Of a DNA stretch of 64,000 nucleotides, positions 1 to 8,338 are shown in pieces. The position numbers and the translations under genes were made by a program. This DNA comes from Scytonema sp. UIC 10036. GTDB taxonomy: Bacteria; Cyanobacteriota; Cyanobacteriia; Cyanobacteriales; Nostocaceae. Each line of letters opens with the position of its first letter. Positions within the stretch are counted from its first letter, which is position 1. Location of the stretch: contig NZ_WJFC01000055.1 of the NCBI RefSeq assembly GCF_009725235.1, positions 1 to 64,000 of the forward strand. Reading direction: 5' to 3'. The notes below the pieces were generated by a model. That model did not search any database, had not been told where the DNA came from, and worked only from the letters and a program-made list of their open reading frames with translations.

Positions 1-256
1 TTCCCCCCTTGATAAGGGGGGATTAAGGGGGGTTGACACCTTGGTTGTATGAGTAATACCTACCCCACCCTAACCCTCCCCTTGTAAAGGGGAGGGAAGT
101 TGATTTTCCATTTCCCCCCTTGATAAGGGGGGATTAAGGGGGGTTGACACCTTGGTTGTATGAGTAGTACCTACCCCACCCTAACGCTCCCCTTGTAAAG
201 GGGAGAGAAGTTGATTTTCCATTTCCCCCCTTGATAAGGGGGGATTAAGGGGGGTA
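1..256. repeat. 111-bp tandem direct repeat, about 2.3 copies
   Basis: The unit beginning TTCCCCCCTTGATAAG starts at 1, 112 and 223, giving a period of 111 bp with only a few substitutions. Each unit holds two hairpin-forming palindromes, one built on CCCCCCTT...AAGGGGGG and one on CTCCCCTTGTAAAGGGGAG. The third copy stops near 256. C-rich and G-rich repeats of this type are common between cyanobacterial genes. The array may continue beyond the window start. Confidence 0.9.
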
Positions 257-434
257 ATTCCAAGTTGTGTGTACACTGTAGCTTAATAGGGACAGGGTTT
301 AAGCCCATAAGATGGGTAATTGATTTTTTGGAAACCTCGTGTTTGCGAAACTCAATCCACCGTCAGCCCATCCTTAAGGCTTAAAGTATAACATACAATT
401 TTCTACTTATGTAGAATTAACTCACTCTCTATCC

Positions 435-1163
435 TCATCGTTGCACTTCAGTTTTTTCTGGTTCCTCAATCGTCGTTTCAGCCTTAAAATCTTTACGCTT
501 AGAGAATCCCCAAGCCAAAATTAGGGCAATAGAAGTAATCATCACCCATTGTGGGGGCACAAAGGAGTCGTTCACAACTTTCAAGAACAAGCGCAAGCCC
601 ACTAAAGCTACTGTAACGTAACCAGCATCTTCCAAGTAGACGTATTCATCCAACCAACGAATGAACAAACCTGCCATAAACCGCAGAGTCACAACACCAA
701 TGGTGGTTCCTGTAAGTACCAACCAAGTCTCATTAGAGACAGCGATCGCAGTGGTTACGCTATCGAGAGAAAATGCCAAATCTGTCAGGGCAATAACGGG
801 GATCGCTTGCCATAAGGAACTGAATCGAGGACCGTGGTGTTGGTTGTCTTCACCTTCTTCAGAAGTAAAATGTTGAAATACTAACCACAGTAGATAGGCT
901 GCACCCAACAATTCAAACTGCCAGAACTGTTGTACCCAGGCAGCAGTGAGAAGTAACGTAATTCGCAAAACATAAGCAATCACCAAACCAATGTTCAGCG
1001 CCTGACGTTCGAGTTTCTGGTTCCCCAGCCCTTGAGCGATCGCCGCCAGAGCGATCGCATTATCTGCAGAGAGCACCGCCTCTAAAAAAATGAGGAGCAG
1101 CAAAACTATAGATGCTTCTAAACTAGGATGAAAGTTGAGGTAGTCAAATATTTGATCTAGCAT
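435..1163 (-). CDS. TerC-family integral membrane protein
   Basis: A 242-residue polytopic membrane protein of the TerC family, members of which export metal ions such as manganese or are linked to tellurite resistance. Two family signatures are visible: LSADNAIALAAIAQGL with Asp34 near the N-terminus, and TDLAFSLDSV with Asp134 after a hydrophilic loop (residues about 100-115). These acidic residues in membrane helices are the probable metal ligands. The open frame extends upstream to 1436, but the family starts at MLDQIFDYL, so ATG at 1163 is chosen; its ribosome site (ACAGGA) is weak and close. The substrate is not visible from sequence. It stands alone with no operon partner. Confidence 0.88.
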   Translation of the reverse strand: MLDQIFDYLNFHPSLEASIVLLLLIFLEAVLSADNAIALAAIAQGLGNQKLERQALNIGLVIAYVLRITLLLTAAWVQQFWQFELLGAAYLLWLVFQHFTSEEGEDNQHHGPRFSSLWQAIPVIALTDLAFSLDSVTTAIAVSNETWLVLTGTTIGVVTLRFMAGLFIRWLDEYVYLEDAGYVTVALVGLRLFLKVVNDSFVPPQWVMITSIALILAWGFSKRKDFKAETTIEEPEKTEVQR

Positions 1164-1355
1164 TCCTGTTTTCTCAAACGGCAAAAATTGAAAGTTAACA
1201 GTAAAAGGAGACTTGATATACAAAACGTAACAAAAAGCTACTCTTTCCAGCTTAACCTGTAGTTGGTAAATCTGTTCAACTTGTACCGACATTATTCTAT
1301 ACTTTGAGTAGCATAGCCCTCTTTTAAGAGTATAAATTAATACATATAACGATGT

Positions 1356-1386
1356 GTAGGCTGGGTTGAGGAACGAAACCCAGCAA
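1356..1386. repeat. partial copy of the GTAGGTTGGGTTGAGG repeat
   Basis: This reads GTAGGCTGGGTTGAGG followed by AACGAAACCCAGC, one half of the nested palindromic repeat found complete at 17117-17191 and 27209-27283. It lies just upstream of the TerC-family gene. The C and G that differ from the other copies lie opposite each other in the inner stem, so pairing is kept. Confidence 0.75.
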
Positions 1387-1410
1387 ATGGAGATTAAAAG
1401 TTCTGGTGGT

Positions 1411-1456
1411 GCGGGCATCTTGCCTGCCTTTGACAAGTGACAGACAGGATGCCCAT
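1411..1456. repeat. imperfect inverted repeat
   Basis: CGGGCATCTTGCCTG is answered downstream by CAGACAGGATGCCC, giving an imperfect hairpin. Related words recur near 60030 and 62860-62935, so this belongs to a dispersed cyanobacterial intergenic repeat family. Confidence 0.6.
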
Positions 1457-1685
1457 CCTATATTCTGGCAATAATTTATTTTCTGCTGCCCTGAGAATGG
1501 AATTCTGGGGCTATGCAAACAAAGCCCGTCTAAGCGGGCTATTCTCTTTCTGCTGTAAGTTATAGTAGCGATCGCATTGCCGAATTTTTCTTTGCTACAA
1601 GTAGATAAGTAGAAATAAACACGCTATATTACCAAATGTAAAAACACCTGAAACTCTTACTAATGACAAATAACTTTTGACACCA

Positions 1686-1931
1686 ATGAAAGCAATTAAA
1701 GTCATGGCAACTATTAATGAACACGGACAACTTACTTTAGATCGCCCCTTAGTAAGTGCTCAAAACAGTCGCGTTGAAGTTATTGTTCTCATTCCAGAAG
1801 AAGTAGAAATCGAGGAAGATGATAAATCTAAAGAAGTGATTTTAGAGAATTTCCATCAAGCTTGGCATGAAGCGATGACTGGACAAACAATTCCTGTTGC
1901 TCAACTTTGGCAAGGAATCGAAGGCATTTGA
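1686..1931 (+). CDS. small antitoxin-like protein
   Basis: An 81-residue protein beginning MKAIKVMATINEHGQL with an N-terminal beta-strand pattern followed by a strongly acidic segment (EEVEIEEDDKSKE) and a C-terminal helix ending ...WQGIEGI. This shape matches small cyanobacterial antitoxin-like proteins that have an AbrB/RelN-like strand domain and an acidic toxin-binding tail. That assignment is by resemblance only. A TTG three codons upstream (1677) is possible, but ATG at 1686 is preferred. No toxin gene follows; the next sequence is a truncated DUF433 gene on the opposite strand. Confidence 0.6.
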   Translation: MKAIKVMATINEHGQLTLDRPLVSAQNSRVEVIVLIPEEVEIEEDDKSKEVILENFHQAWHEAMTGQTIPVAQLWQGIEGI

Positions 1932-1933
1932 GA

Positions 1934-2037
1934 AACTGCAATGGAACTCGCGTTCCCACAAACACTGGAGTTCCACTCATAATTTCTGGCTCGGAGTAGA
2001 TAATTCCTTGCTCGCGTAAAACCTTTTGAATGTCCAT
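1934..2037 (-). pseudogene. truncated DUF433 protein
   Basis: The first 35 or so codons read MDIQKVLREQGIIYSEPEIM and then SGTPVFVGTRVPLQ, the characteristic start of DUF433 proteins, which are small HTH-like proteins often paired with toxins. After VPLQF the frame stays open only by running antisense through the neighbouring antitoxin-like gene, and the residues no longer resemble DUF433. The 3' half has therefore been lost at a junction near 1934. DUF433 proteins are usually about 75 residues. Confidence 0.7.
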
Positions 2038-2344
2038 TACAGGTATTCGCAGTCTTGTTAGAAGTTTAGAGTTTTATCTTAATTATATAGCAACCTGAAA
2101 ACATTCGTAAGAAATTTCTAACTGATGAGCAACTTTCATCTCTATAAGGCAAATGTTATCTGCGTCCATCTGCTACAGGCTGAGGTTCCTAAACTCTTTC
2201 TTTACTAAGCCCAGTTGAAAACTGCAATAAGATGAGTTCTTGGAACCGCGAGCGCAATCAATACTCCTTGGGTATTTCACACCTATAGAAACGTTACAGT
2301 TTTCTCAATCCAAAATCCAAAATCTAAAATCCAAAATCATCCTA
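2038..2344. other. intergenic stretch with heptamer repeats
   Basis: No gene is supported here. It carries part of the dispersed word ATCTGCGTCCATCTGC (about 2158-2173) and, at 2310-2337, four near-perfect heptamers of CCAAAAT, a typical cyanobacterial short tandemly repeated sequence directly behind the WD40 gene. Confidence 0.7.
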
Positions 2345-3967
2345 CTATTCCTCTCTCAACTTTTTCAACTCATCTGTCGTGAAGGGATTTTTACCTGCAT
2401 TTAAGGCATTAATCCAACGTTGACGCTGCGATTTTTGCTCGGAATTATTAGTCCATTTGATAAATGCCTGAAAATCTTCAATCGCTCCTTTACTATTATC
2501 ATTGAGCGCTCTAGCTAGCCCTCGACTATCAAGAATATTTCCATCTTTTGGAGAAAGAGCAACTGCTTTTTCACAGGCAAACATGACATCTTTCGCAAAT
2601 CCCCGCAAGCTACCATCCCAACAAAGAAAATTCCAATCATACGCAGAAATGGTTAAAGAGGGATCGAGTTTTTGAGCATCTTTGTAAAGAGCGATCGCTT
2701 CTTTGATTTTATCCTGCTTTATCAGTGCTTCTCCTCTTGTAATAACAGCAACTGCTTTTGGGTTATTCTCTGAAGCTTCTGTCTCTGGATTTAGGTCAAT
2801 ATTTCGAGCTAGTTGCTGTGCTTGTTTAAACTTAACTAATGCTGCCTCAATGTCACCTTCTTGGGCGAGTTCTATCCCTTGGACAACTATAGCTGGTGCT
2901 GCTTTTACTTCTGAATTATAGTTTAATTTAGAGTTCCACACCTTGGCTTTATTAAACTTAGCAACTGCCCCCTCAAAATTCCCCTCTTTTGCTAATGTCT
3001 CACCTTGTTCAACTAAAGTCGAGGCTGCAGCAATCAGGAGAGGCTTTGTTTGACATACCTGAAGTTCTGCCAATGTCTCAGGATGTTGGGGTAAATAATA
3101 TTTGAGCCAATCGCATCCCAACACAAGTAAATTTTCCAGATCCAAGTTCCACAGTTTCACCGTCTTGTCCGAACTTGCAGAAGCAATCGTCTTGCCGTCG
3201 GGGCTGAAGCTGACGCTCAAAACCGAGGCGGTATGCCCTTTGAGGGTTTTGAGTTCTCTGCCTGTGGTATCCCACAGTTTGACGGTGTTGTCCCAACTTG
3301 CAGAAGCGATGGTCTTGCCGTCGGGGCTGAAGCTGACGCTCCAAACCGAGGCGGTATGCCCTTTGAGGGTTTTGAGTTCTCTGCCTTTTGACTCGTATAC
3401 TGCTTGCCGTAAAGCAACAACAACTTGGTTGCGGGTATGAGCTTCCATCCACTTTGCCCAAATTGTTTGTTGCAGTTTTTCTCCTGCTCTAATGCCTTCC
3501 ACCAAAGCTTCTTCTTGAAGAGTCGCAGTAAAAAGTGCTTCTGAAGAGGAGGTAAGAGCGCTAATTTGAGCATTTGTCTCACCAATTGTTGACTTAACTC
3601 CAAATGTCACAGCCACGGCTGTTAATGCTGCCAATCCAACCCCTGCACTGGAAGCTATTCTTAATCGCTGTTTTAAAACCTGATTTAACTTTGCTTCTGC
3701 TAATTGGCGTTTTTGTTTTTCTCTTTCCAATTCTGCTAATAATTCTGCACCGCGTTGTTGCCGAATAAAAGATACTAAATAATCATGAACCAGTTGATAG
3801 CGATCTGCTGGAGATTGCGGTATCAAAAAGACTATCCCTGATGTCACTAAAATATTTAAAACTAGCTCTAATTTCTCTACTTCAGCTGCTAAGACTGCCA
3901 AAGCATCTGCCAATTCAGCATAGGTTTTTAATGGGCGAGTGTTATTCTCATCAGTCAGTAAATACAA
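2345..3967 (-). pseudogene. C-terminal part of a STAND protein with WD40 and TPR repeats
   Basis: This 540-residue open segment is the 3' end of a larger broken gene. In order it shows a winged-helix-like segment ending DRYQLVHDYLVSFIRQQRG (about 50-75), a coiled coil and one membrane helix (about 80-125), two WD40 repeats (GHTASVWSVSFSPDGKTIAS and GHTASVLSVSFSPDGKTIAS), then TPR-like repeats to the end. Such proteins are signalling or defence NTPases of the STAND class that normally carry many more WD repeats. The frame remains open upstream of the first Met (3967) and reads ENESAAQLVLYLLTDENN, so Met 3967 is not the true start. Two WD units, 123 bp apart and nearly identical in DNA, suggest repeat contraction. 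Confidence 0.75.
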
Positions 3968-3969
3968 GA

Positions 3970-4705
3970 CTAATTGAGCAGCACTTTCGTTTTCTTGTCC
4001 GCAATCTTTGACAACTTCTCATTTGCAAGTTGTGCGATCGCTTCGAGGGCTGTTGTTGCATATTGCTGAGTATCTTCCCAATGACATTTTCCCAGTGCAA
4101 CTTCTGCGAGGAAAGCATAAGCATTTGCTAGCCTGATGGGATTGGGATAGGTTAAGTGTAGTTTAACAGCAGTGTTAGCAACAGATTTTAATTCATCCCA
4201 CTTTGCCAACTGTTGTAGCACTTCTCCCCAAGGGTTGATAAATTGAGCGACTAAATCGGAACGGTTTGCTTGCTGCAATATTGCCACACACCGTTGATAG
4301 TAGCTTTCTGTTTGATGACAGGCTGTTTCATGCTCAGCTCGGTGTAAAACGGCGTACCTTCGCCACCATAGCCCCAGGTGGAAAAGTACACAGGCTTGTC
4401 GCAGGGATAGGGGATAGGGGATGGGGATGGGGATGGGGGAGAACAGTTTCTTCTGCTTGTTCTGTTGTCGTGTCCTCTGTACTCTGTTCCCAGAATACAA
4501 GGCTTTGTTCGTAAAGTTGACGCGATCGCTCCATTTGATTTTTACTATGGGCATCGCGTCCTGAAATAAATTGCTGACTGGCTTCTAATTCTGGTTCATA
4601 ACAACCCCGATTGTGTAATTCTTCCAATGCTGATTCAATCTCAGCTGCATCCATACCTATATTTAATGCAGCATTGTCTAAAAATCTGTCTCCACCTGTT
4701 TCCAA
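3970..4705 (-). pseudogene. middle part of the broken STAND/TPR gene
   Basis: Two overlapping frames together encode one homologous stretch. The upstream frame (4705-4334) reads ETGGDRFLDNAALNIGMD and ends in PHPHPHPLSPIPATS. The lower frame (to 3970) picks up with SLRQACVLFHLGLWWRRY, TPR-like helices and ANEKLSKIADKKTK. The switch lies in a simple repeat of GGGGAT units at about 4400-4440, so repeat slippage is the likely cause. The lower frame stops at 3970, whereas the WD40 segment is read in yet another frame, so a second disruption or deletion lies near 3995. I infer a single ancestral gene running 5241 to 2345. Confidence 0.7.
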
Positions 4706-5241
4706 AATTTTAGAAAATAATCCATCTGCTTTTTTTGCAGAACTTGAATTAATTCAGTGGTAGAGATGGCAAATTTAATGGGTACACCAGCATAAGTATA
4801 AAAATCTGGTGCTAATTTTATAAACTTTTGCAGCACTAAATCGTTAATCCAGAAGACTACGGGAAATGAAAAACTTTGGGGAAAATCATCCCGTACTCGA
4901 TTGATGGAAATCAACAGATCGTCAATTCTAGTAACTGACTGTAAACCCGATACTATAATGGTATTAGCAATAGATAATGGCACGTCCAACCCATCTTTTG
5001 CCAATTTTTCTTGTATAATTGAATATAGATTTGTGGCTGACTTATCTAAATTTATTTCCAGAATTTCTAATTGAGGGTTTTGTCGTAACTTTTCTAAAAT
5101 TTGTTCTTGCAAATGTGCGTAGTTGCAGCGTACTAAAATTAGGGAAAAGCGACCTTGAGAACGAACGATCGCTCTGACAAGAGTGGCTAGCGATCGCTCA
5201 TTTTGCACGGAAATCTCTTCTGTATTTATCGGTTCGCTCAT
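4678..5241 (-). pseudogene. N-terminal ATPase-like part of the broken STAND gene
   Basis: The 187-residue segment begins MSEPINTEEISVQNERSLAT and contains SQGRFSLILVRCNYAHLQEQ where an AAA/STAND ATPase would have its P-loop; the GxxxxGK motif is absent, as in a degenerate ATPase. FPVVFWINDLVLQKF occupies the Walker B-like position. The frame fails at a run of seven A (4730-4736, T on the plus strand): with eight A the reading would continue LQKKADGLFSKILETGGDRF, which joins smoothly to the next segment. A one-base slip is therefore the simplest explanation. The ATG at 5241 lies two bases after the stop of the upstream AAA gene, so the two were one operon. Confidence 0.72.
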
Positions 5242-5243
5242 AC

Positions 5244-6279
5244 CTAAAATTGCTTGGCTTCTGCTAATACGGGATTAATACCAAACCAGCGTCCTTCTTT
5301 ATCTTGATATTCAAAGACAAATAAACTTCTTAATAAAGTTTGGTAGTCATCTTCACCACTCACACTTTGCTGTTGAACGACTTGACGGAGCAATTCCCAT
5401 TCATGCTTTGTAATAGATAGTACCAAGCTTTCGCGGTATTCGCGGATAGAGTTTTCCAAACATTCTCGTGATAAAGGAGGATCTTCTGACTGAAGACAAC
5501 TGTAGAGCAATCCTAGTAAATTTCGCACGTGACCCCCACTGATTTGACAAAGCCTGTTTAAGGTATCGGGAGTGTCGAAAACTTCTGCAATTAAATTCAA
5601 TCTGAGTTCGGAGTTAACTGTGGGAAAAGCTCTTGCCAATATCATCTGTTGCAACAGCGCTATCCCTTCAGAGCATGGAGTTCCATCGCGTAACTGTACG
5701 GGAACCATCGGTAGTATCTTGGGACTGACTCCACCACCCAAACGATTTTTCATCGTCTCATATTCATTAGAGAATACCAATGCTAGGGGTATTGTGTAAA
5801 CAACATGGCACTTCAGCCTGCGTAACTCTTCGCCGCGATCGACAAATAAATGTTCGGGTTGGGAGCGCTCTCGGTTTTTCGCCCTTGGATCGACTCGATC
5901 CAAATTATCCACAATCACCACCAGCCCTTTCTTACCCTTCTCTTTTAGTTCCTGGTTAGCACGAGTTAGGAATTCTTCATTAAGAGATTCTAAAATATTA
6001 TTAGTGCGAGGTTCTAGATATTGCCTCAACTGACTTCGCAGATGGGGGCTATCTTTTGTTTTTGCGCTAATTTTAGCAATACCTACAGATAACTCCCCCG
6101 CAAGTTCTTTTGGAGTTTGTAAAAATTCATGAATTTCACCTAATAGTTTGGCAAAATATCCCGGTCTGAGTTTAATTCCTACTGCTTCTAAACTTTCACT
6201 CACTGACCTGGCGATAAGCTGGGTACAGCTTGCGCTTCGCGATCGCCAGTAAAATATCTGTAACATCTACATCAGCCAT
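5244..6279 (-). pseudogene. AAA ATPase, P-loop lost and frame broken by a 28-bp repeat
   Basis: The intact-looking part contains the Walker B motif KGLVVIVDNLDRVDPRAKN, a sensor-like segment CHVVYTIPLALVFSNEYE, and SGGHVRNLLGLLYSCLQ typical of AAA/STAND regulators. The upstream end reads MADVDVTDILLAIA in one frame, and a 28-bp insertion at 6211-6238 then shifts into the frame SVSESLEAVGIKL. Removing the insertion restores DILLAIARSVSESLEA. Upstream of Met 6279 only about nine homologous codons (QLQPQQNLD) remain before a stop, so the P-loop half is missing. It probably powered or regulated the downstream WD40/TPR partner. Confidence 0.75.
6211..6238 (-). mobile_element. 28-bp small dispersed hairpin repeat inserted in a HIP1 site
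   Basis: The minus strand reads GCGATCGC followed by GAAGCGCAAG, CTGTACCCAG and CTTATCGC. The core AAGCTG-TACC-CAGCTT is a perfect 6-bp hairpin. Related copies lie at 11576-11617 and 32952-32981. Deleting these 28 bp restores the AAA ATPase frame, so the element arrived after the gene was functional. It resembles the very small dispersed repeats described in Nostoc genomes. Confidence 0.8.
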
Positions 6280-6484
6280 GTCTAAGTTCTGCTGGGGTTG
6301 CAACTGTCAAAAAATCTTTGCAAATCTAGTTTAAGTCGCATTCACCTGTCCTATCCGTAGATTTACTACTAGTTTGACAGTAGCTTCAACTTTATTGTCT
6401 CTTTTTCCGCAAATTTTTCCAAGTGAAGTAGAAGTCAGCAGGTGCAAAGATTCCCAACTCTGCTAAGTCAGGAATTTAACTTAC

Positions 6485-7126
6485 CTAATTTTCTAGTTTG
6501 CAAATTGCTTTCAAAACCTGTAATAGCTGAATACTGTCTTCAGATTGAATTAGGTTCAGTAATGGCATTAACTGATAGGTAGGGGGATTTCCTCGTTCGA
6601 GACGGACAAACTGATAACGGTGACCGTTTGTTGCTAGTCCCCAAACTGATGATTGCTTTTCTAAGCTTTTAAAAGCGTAAGTCAGTAGTTGGGGTAAACC
6701 CTCGGAAACGTCTACCGAACTGTTTTTTGTTTCTATTACCAAAATCCAAAATGTATTTGCAGTCTTTGCTTGAGCGTTGCTAACTGCTAGAATATCCATC
6801 CGCCCTGTTATCTTTGTGTCCTCGTCTTCGATGGAGATAGCGATCGCATCTTCCATTGTTAGTCGGACAGGTACATCATAAAATCCAGCTAAGCGCATTA
6901 AAGGCGCGAGAGCCAAAAATTTTACTGAGCCTTCAGAAACTTTTCCAGCACTAAGGTAACGTTCAAAGTCGTTACTAATGCGTAATAAATCCTGCTGTTC
7001 CAAATCGGTCAATGGTTCTAAAGTTAGGTAGTCTGCAAACGATGGAGCATTTGGTGTCTTTTGCAGTTTCAATAAGCGATGAATATCATTCAGAGATAAG
7101 TTACTGGCTTCTAGAGTAATTGGCAT
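6485..7126 (-). CDS. PD-(D/E)XK nuclease-fold protein, HsdR N-terminal type
   Basis: The 213-residue protein carries the core of the PD-(D/E)XK fold: a glutamate-rich helix, GRMDILAVSN with the catalytic Asp at about 110, then WILVIETKNSS with the E-x-K pair about 20 residues on, and YAFKSLEK with a conserved aromatic/Lys helix. This arrangement matches stand-alone relatives of the type I restriction R-subunit N-terminal domain, which are common in cyanobacteria. No methyltransferase, specificity subunit or helicase is nearby, so its role in restriction is not established. It starts at ATG 7126, is flanked by intergenic DNA and follows the decayed STAND pair. Confidence 0.75.
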   Translation of the reverse strand: MPITLEASNLSLNDIHRLLKLQKTPNAPSFADYLTLEPLTDLEQQDLLRISNDFERYLSAGKVSEGSVKFLALAPLMRLAGFYDVPVRLTMEDAIAISIEDEDTKITGRMDILAVSNAQAKTANTFWILVIETKNSSVDVSEGLPQLLTYAFKSLEKQSSVWGLATNGHRYQFVRLERGNPPTYQLMPLLNLIQSEDSIQLLQVLKAICKLEN

Positions 7127-7348
7127 AGGTTTTCACCACGTTTTCTAGTACTAATGAACATACTGCACTATGAAAAGCAAGAATTTCCATAGAGGATCTC
7201 TAAAAAGTCACACCTGATACTTCTTTCGGCAATTAGTGTCTAGCTCTGTTATAATATTTACCCTATGGCGATCGCCTGTCTCTCGGAATGCCTGGAAGTA
7301 CAAACCCCCTATACCACCCCGCGCAGATCGTGTTCAGATGGATTTGCC

Positions 7349-7723
7349 CTATATACCCGCCCGCGCTTTATGCCAGTTGCGTAAGTCCTGTGGAACACTG
7401 TTGTCATCTTTTGGAGCAAGAGCAATTCGATAACCAAGTGCATTGAGAAATTCAATTAAAGTGTAAATTTCTGCTCCGCCAGTTTCTGCAAGAATTTTAT
7501 CCAGTTTTTCATAATGCTGTCTGGCAGTTTCTGAAAGATTATTTGCTTGCAGACGCGCATCTATCACATCTTTTAGGGCTGAACCTAGCATTTCAAGCCC
7601 AGCGCCATCTTCTTCTAATTCCAAGAAAGTTTGAATATAACCAGCAGCCTCTTGGGGATCTTTAAGAGATGAAATCAAGTATTCAAGGTAACTTCTACTT
7701 GCTGGTGCTTGCACGTTTTTCAT
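7349..7723 (-). CDS. HigA-like antitoxin of a type II toxin-antitoxin pair
   Basis: A 124-residue DNA-binding antitoxin of the putative addiction-module antidote type (XRE-like HTH). The C-terminal half shows a helix-turn-helix pattern with ETARQHYEKLDKILAETGGA and LIEFLNALGYRIALAPK, the usual ending of these HigA-like proteins. ATG at 7723 (MKNVQAPASRSYLEYL) is chosen over the longer open frame because the upstream residues are just the out-of-frame 3' end of the toxin gene. It overlaps the toxin by 29 bp, a standard toxin-first operon. It would bind and neutralise the toxin and autoregulate the pair. Confidence 0.8.
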   Translation of the reverse strand: MKNVQAPASRSYLEYLISSLKDPQEAAGYIQTFLELEEDGAGLEMLGSALKDVIDARLQANNLSETARQHYEKLDKILAETGGAEIYTLIEFLNALGYRIALAPKDDNSVPQDLRNWHKARAGI

Positions 7724-8144
7724 AATCTTTCCAGTATTCCTTAGCTTTGTTGATATCTTGTTCTTGAGTACTTTTATCTCCACCACAAAGGAGAAGTATT
7801 ACTGTTGTTCCTATTTGTCCAAAATACACGCGGTATCCCGAACCATAGTCCACTTTTAGTTCGCAAACTCCTTCTCCAACTGAACGATAATTTCCTAAAT
7901 TGCCCGACTCTACTCGCTTCAGCCTGTTTCTGATTTTAGCTCTTGCTTGAATATAGCGGTTCTCATCCGAATCAGGTACAACTTCATCTGCGTTCATCTG
8001 CGTCCATCTGCGGTTCCATAAATTTTTTATGTATTGCACCCAAGTGAGAACCGCTATATCTCTCAGAGCTTCAAGCCATGATGTAAAAGGGCTGTTACCA
8101 TCTGGAGTGAGATAATCCTGAATTTCTCTTGGTTCTGCCTCCAT
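7695..8144 (-). CDS. RelE/ParE-type (HigB-like) toxin carrying an in-frame MITE
   Basis: A 149-residue relative of the addiction-module killer proteins, which are usually about 105-115 residues. The family core is visible as NSPFTSWLEALRD, ARAKIRNRLKRVESGNLGNY, VGEGVCELKVDYGSGYRVYF and VILLLCGGDKSTQ. Between LRDI and QARAKIRNRL there are 35 extra residues (AVLTWVQYIKNLWNRR... to ...DENRYI) encoded exactly by a 103-bp inverted-repeat element plus a duplicated TA. The reading frame is preserved, but the insert sits in the first helical region, so activity is doubtful. The antitoxin gene follows directly. Confidence 0.8.
   Translation of the reverse strand: MEAEPREIQDYLTPDGNSPFTSWLEALRDIAVLTWVQYIKNLWNRRWTQMNADEVVPDSDENRYIQARAKIRNRLKRVESGNLGNYRSVGEGVCELKVDYGSGYRVYFGQIGTTVILLLCGGDKSTQEQDINKAKEYWKDYEKRASTSK
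7954..8056. mobile_element. 103-bp MITE with TAGCGGTTCTCA terminal inverted repeats
   Basis: The ends are TAGCGGTTCTCA at the left and TGAGAACCGCTA at the right, and the symmetry extends to 15 bp (7951-7965 against 8045-8059). TA flanks both sides, as expected of a TA-targeting (IS630/Tc1-mariner-like) non-autonomous element; that parentage is inferred. The interior has the dispersed cyanobacterial words CGTTCATCTGCG and CGTCCATCTGCGG. Removing the element and one TA joins GAT-AT to T-CAA-GCA and restores the normal toxin sequence LRDIQARAKI. Confidence 0.82.
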
Positions 8145-8338
8145 AAGATTATTCTATGATGCAGTCATGATGAGTAATAGCACCCCAGATTCAAAAAACA
8201 AAATCCTGATTTGTAAAGTAGAGATATAGCATACCAAGTCCCTACTCTGTTAATTTCCATACATCTTAACGAAAATCAACCACACTTCTGGTAATTTTCC
8301 GTACACAATAGTTTTGTGTTAGAACGCCAATAACAGAA

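Noticed and set aside
3102..3603. Overlapping frames across the WD40 repeats on both strands
   Set aside because: They repeat with the WD40 DNA period and reflect the repeat, not separate proteins.
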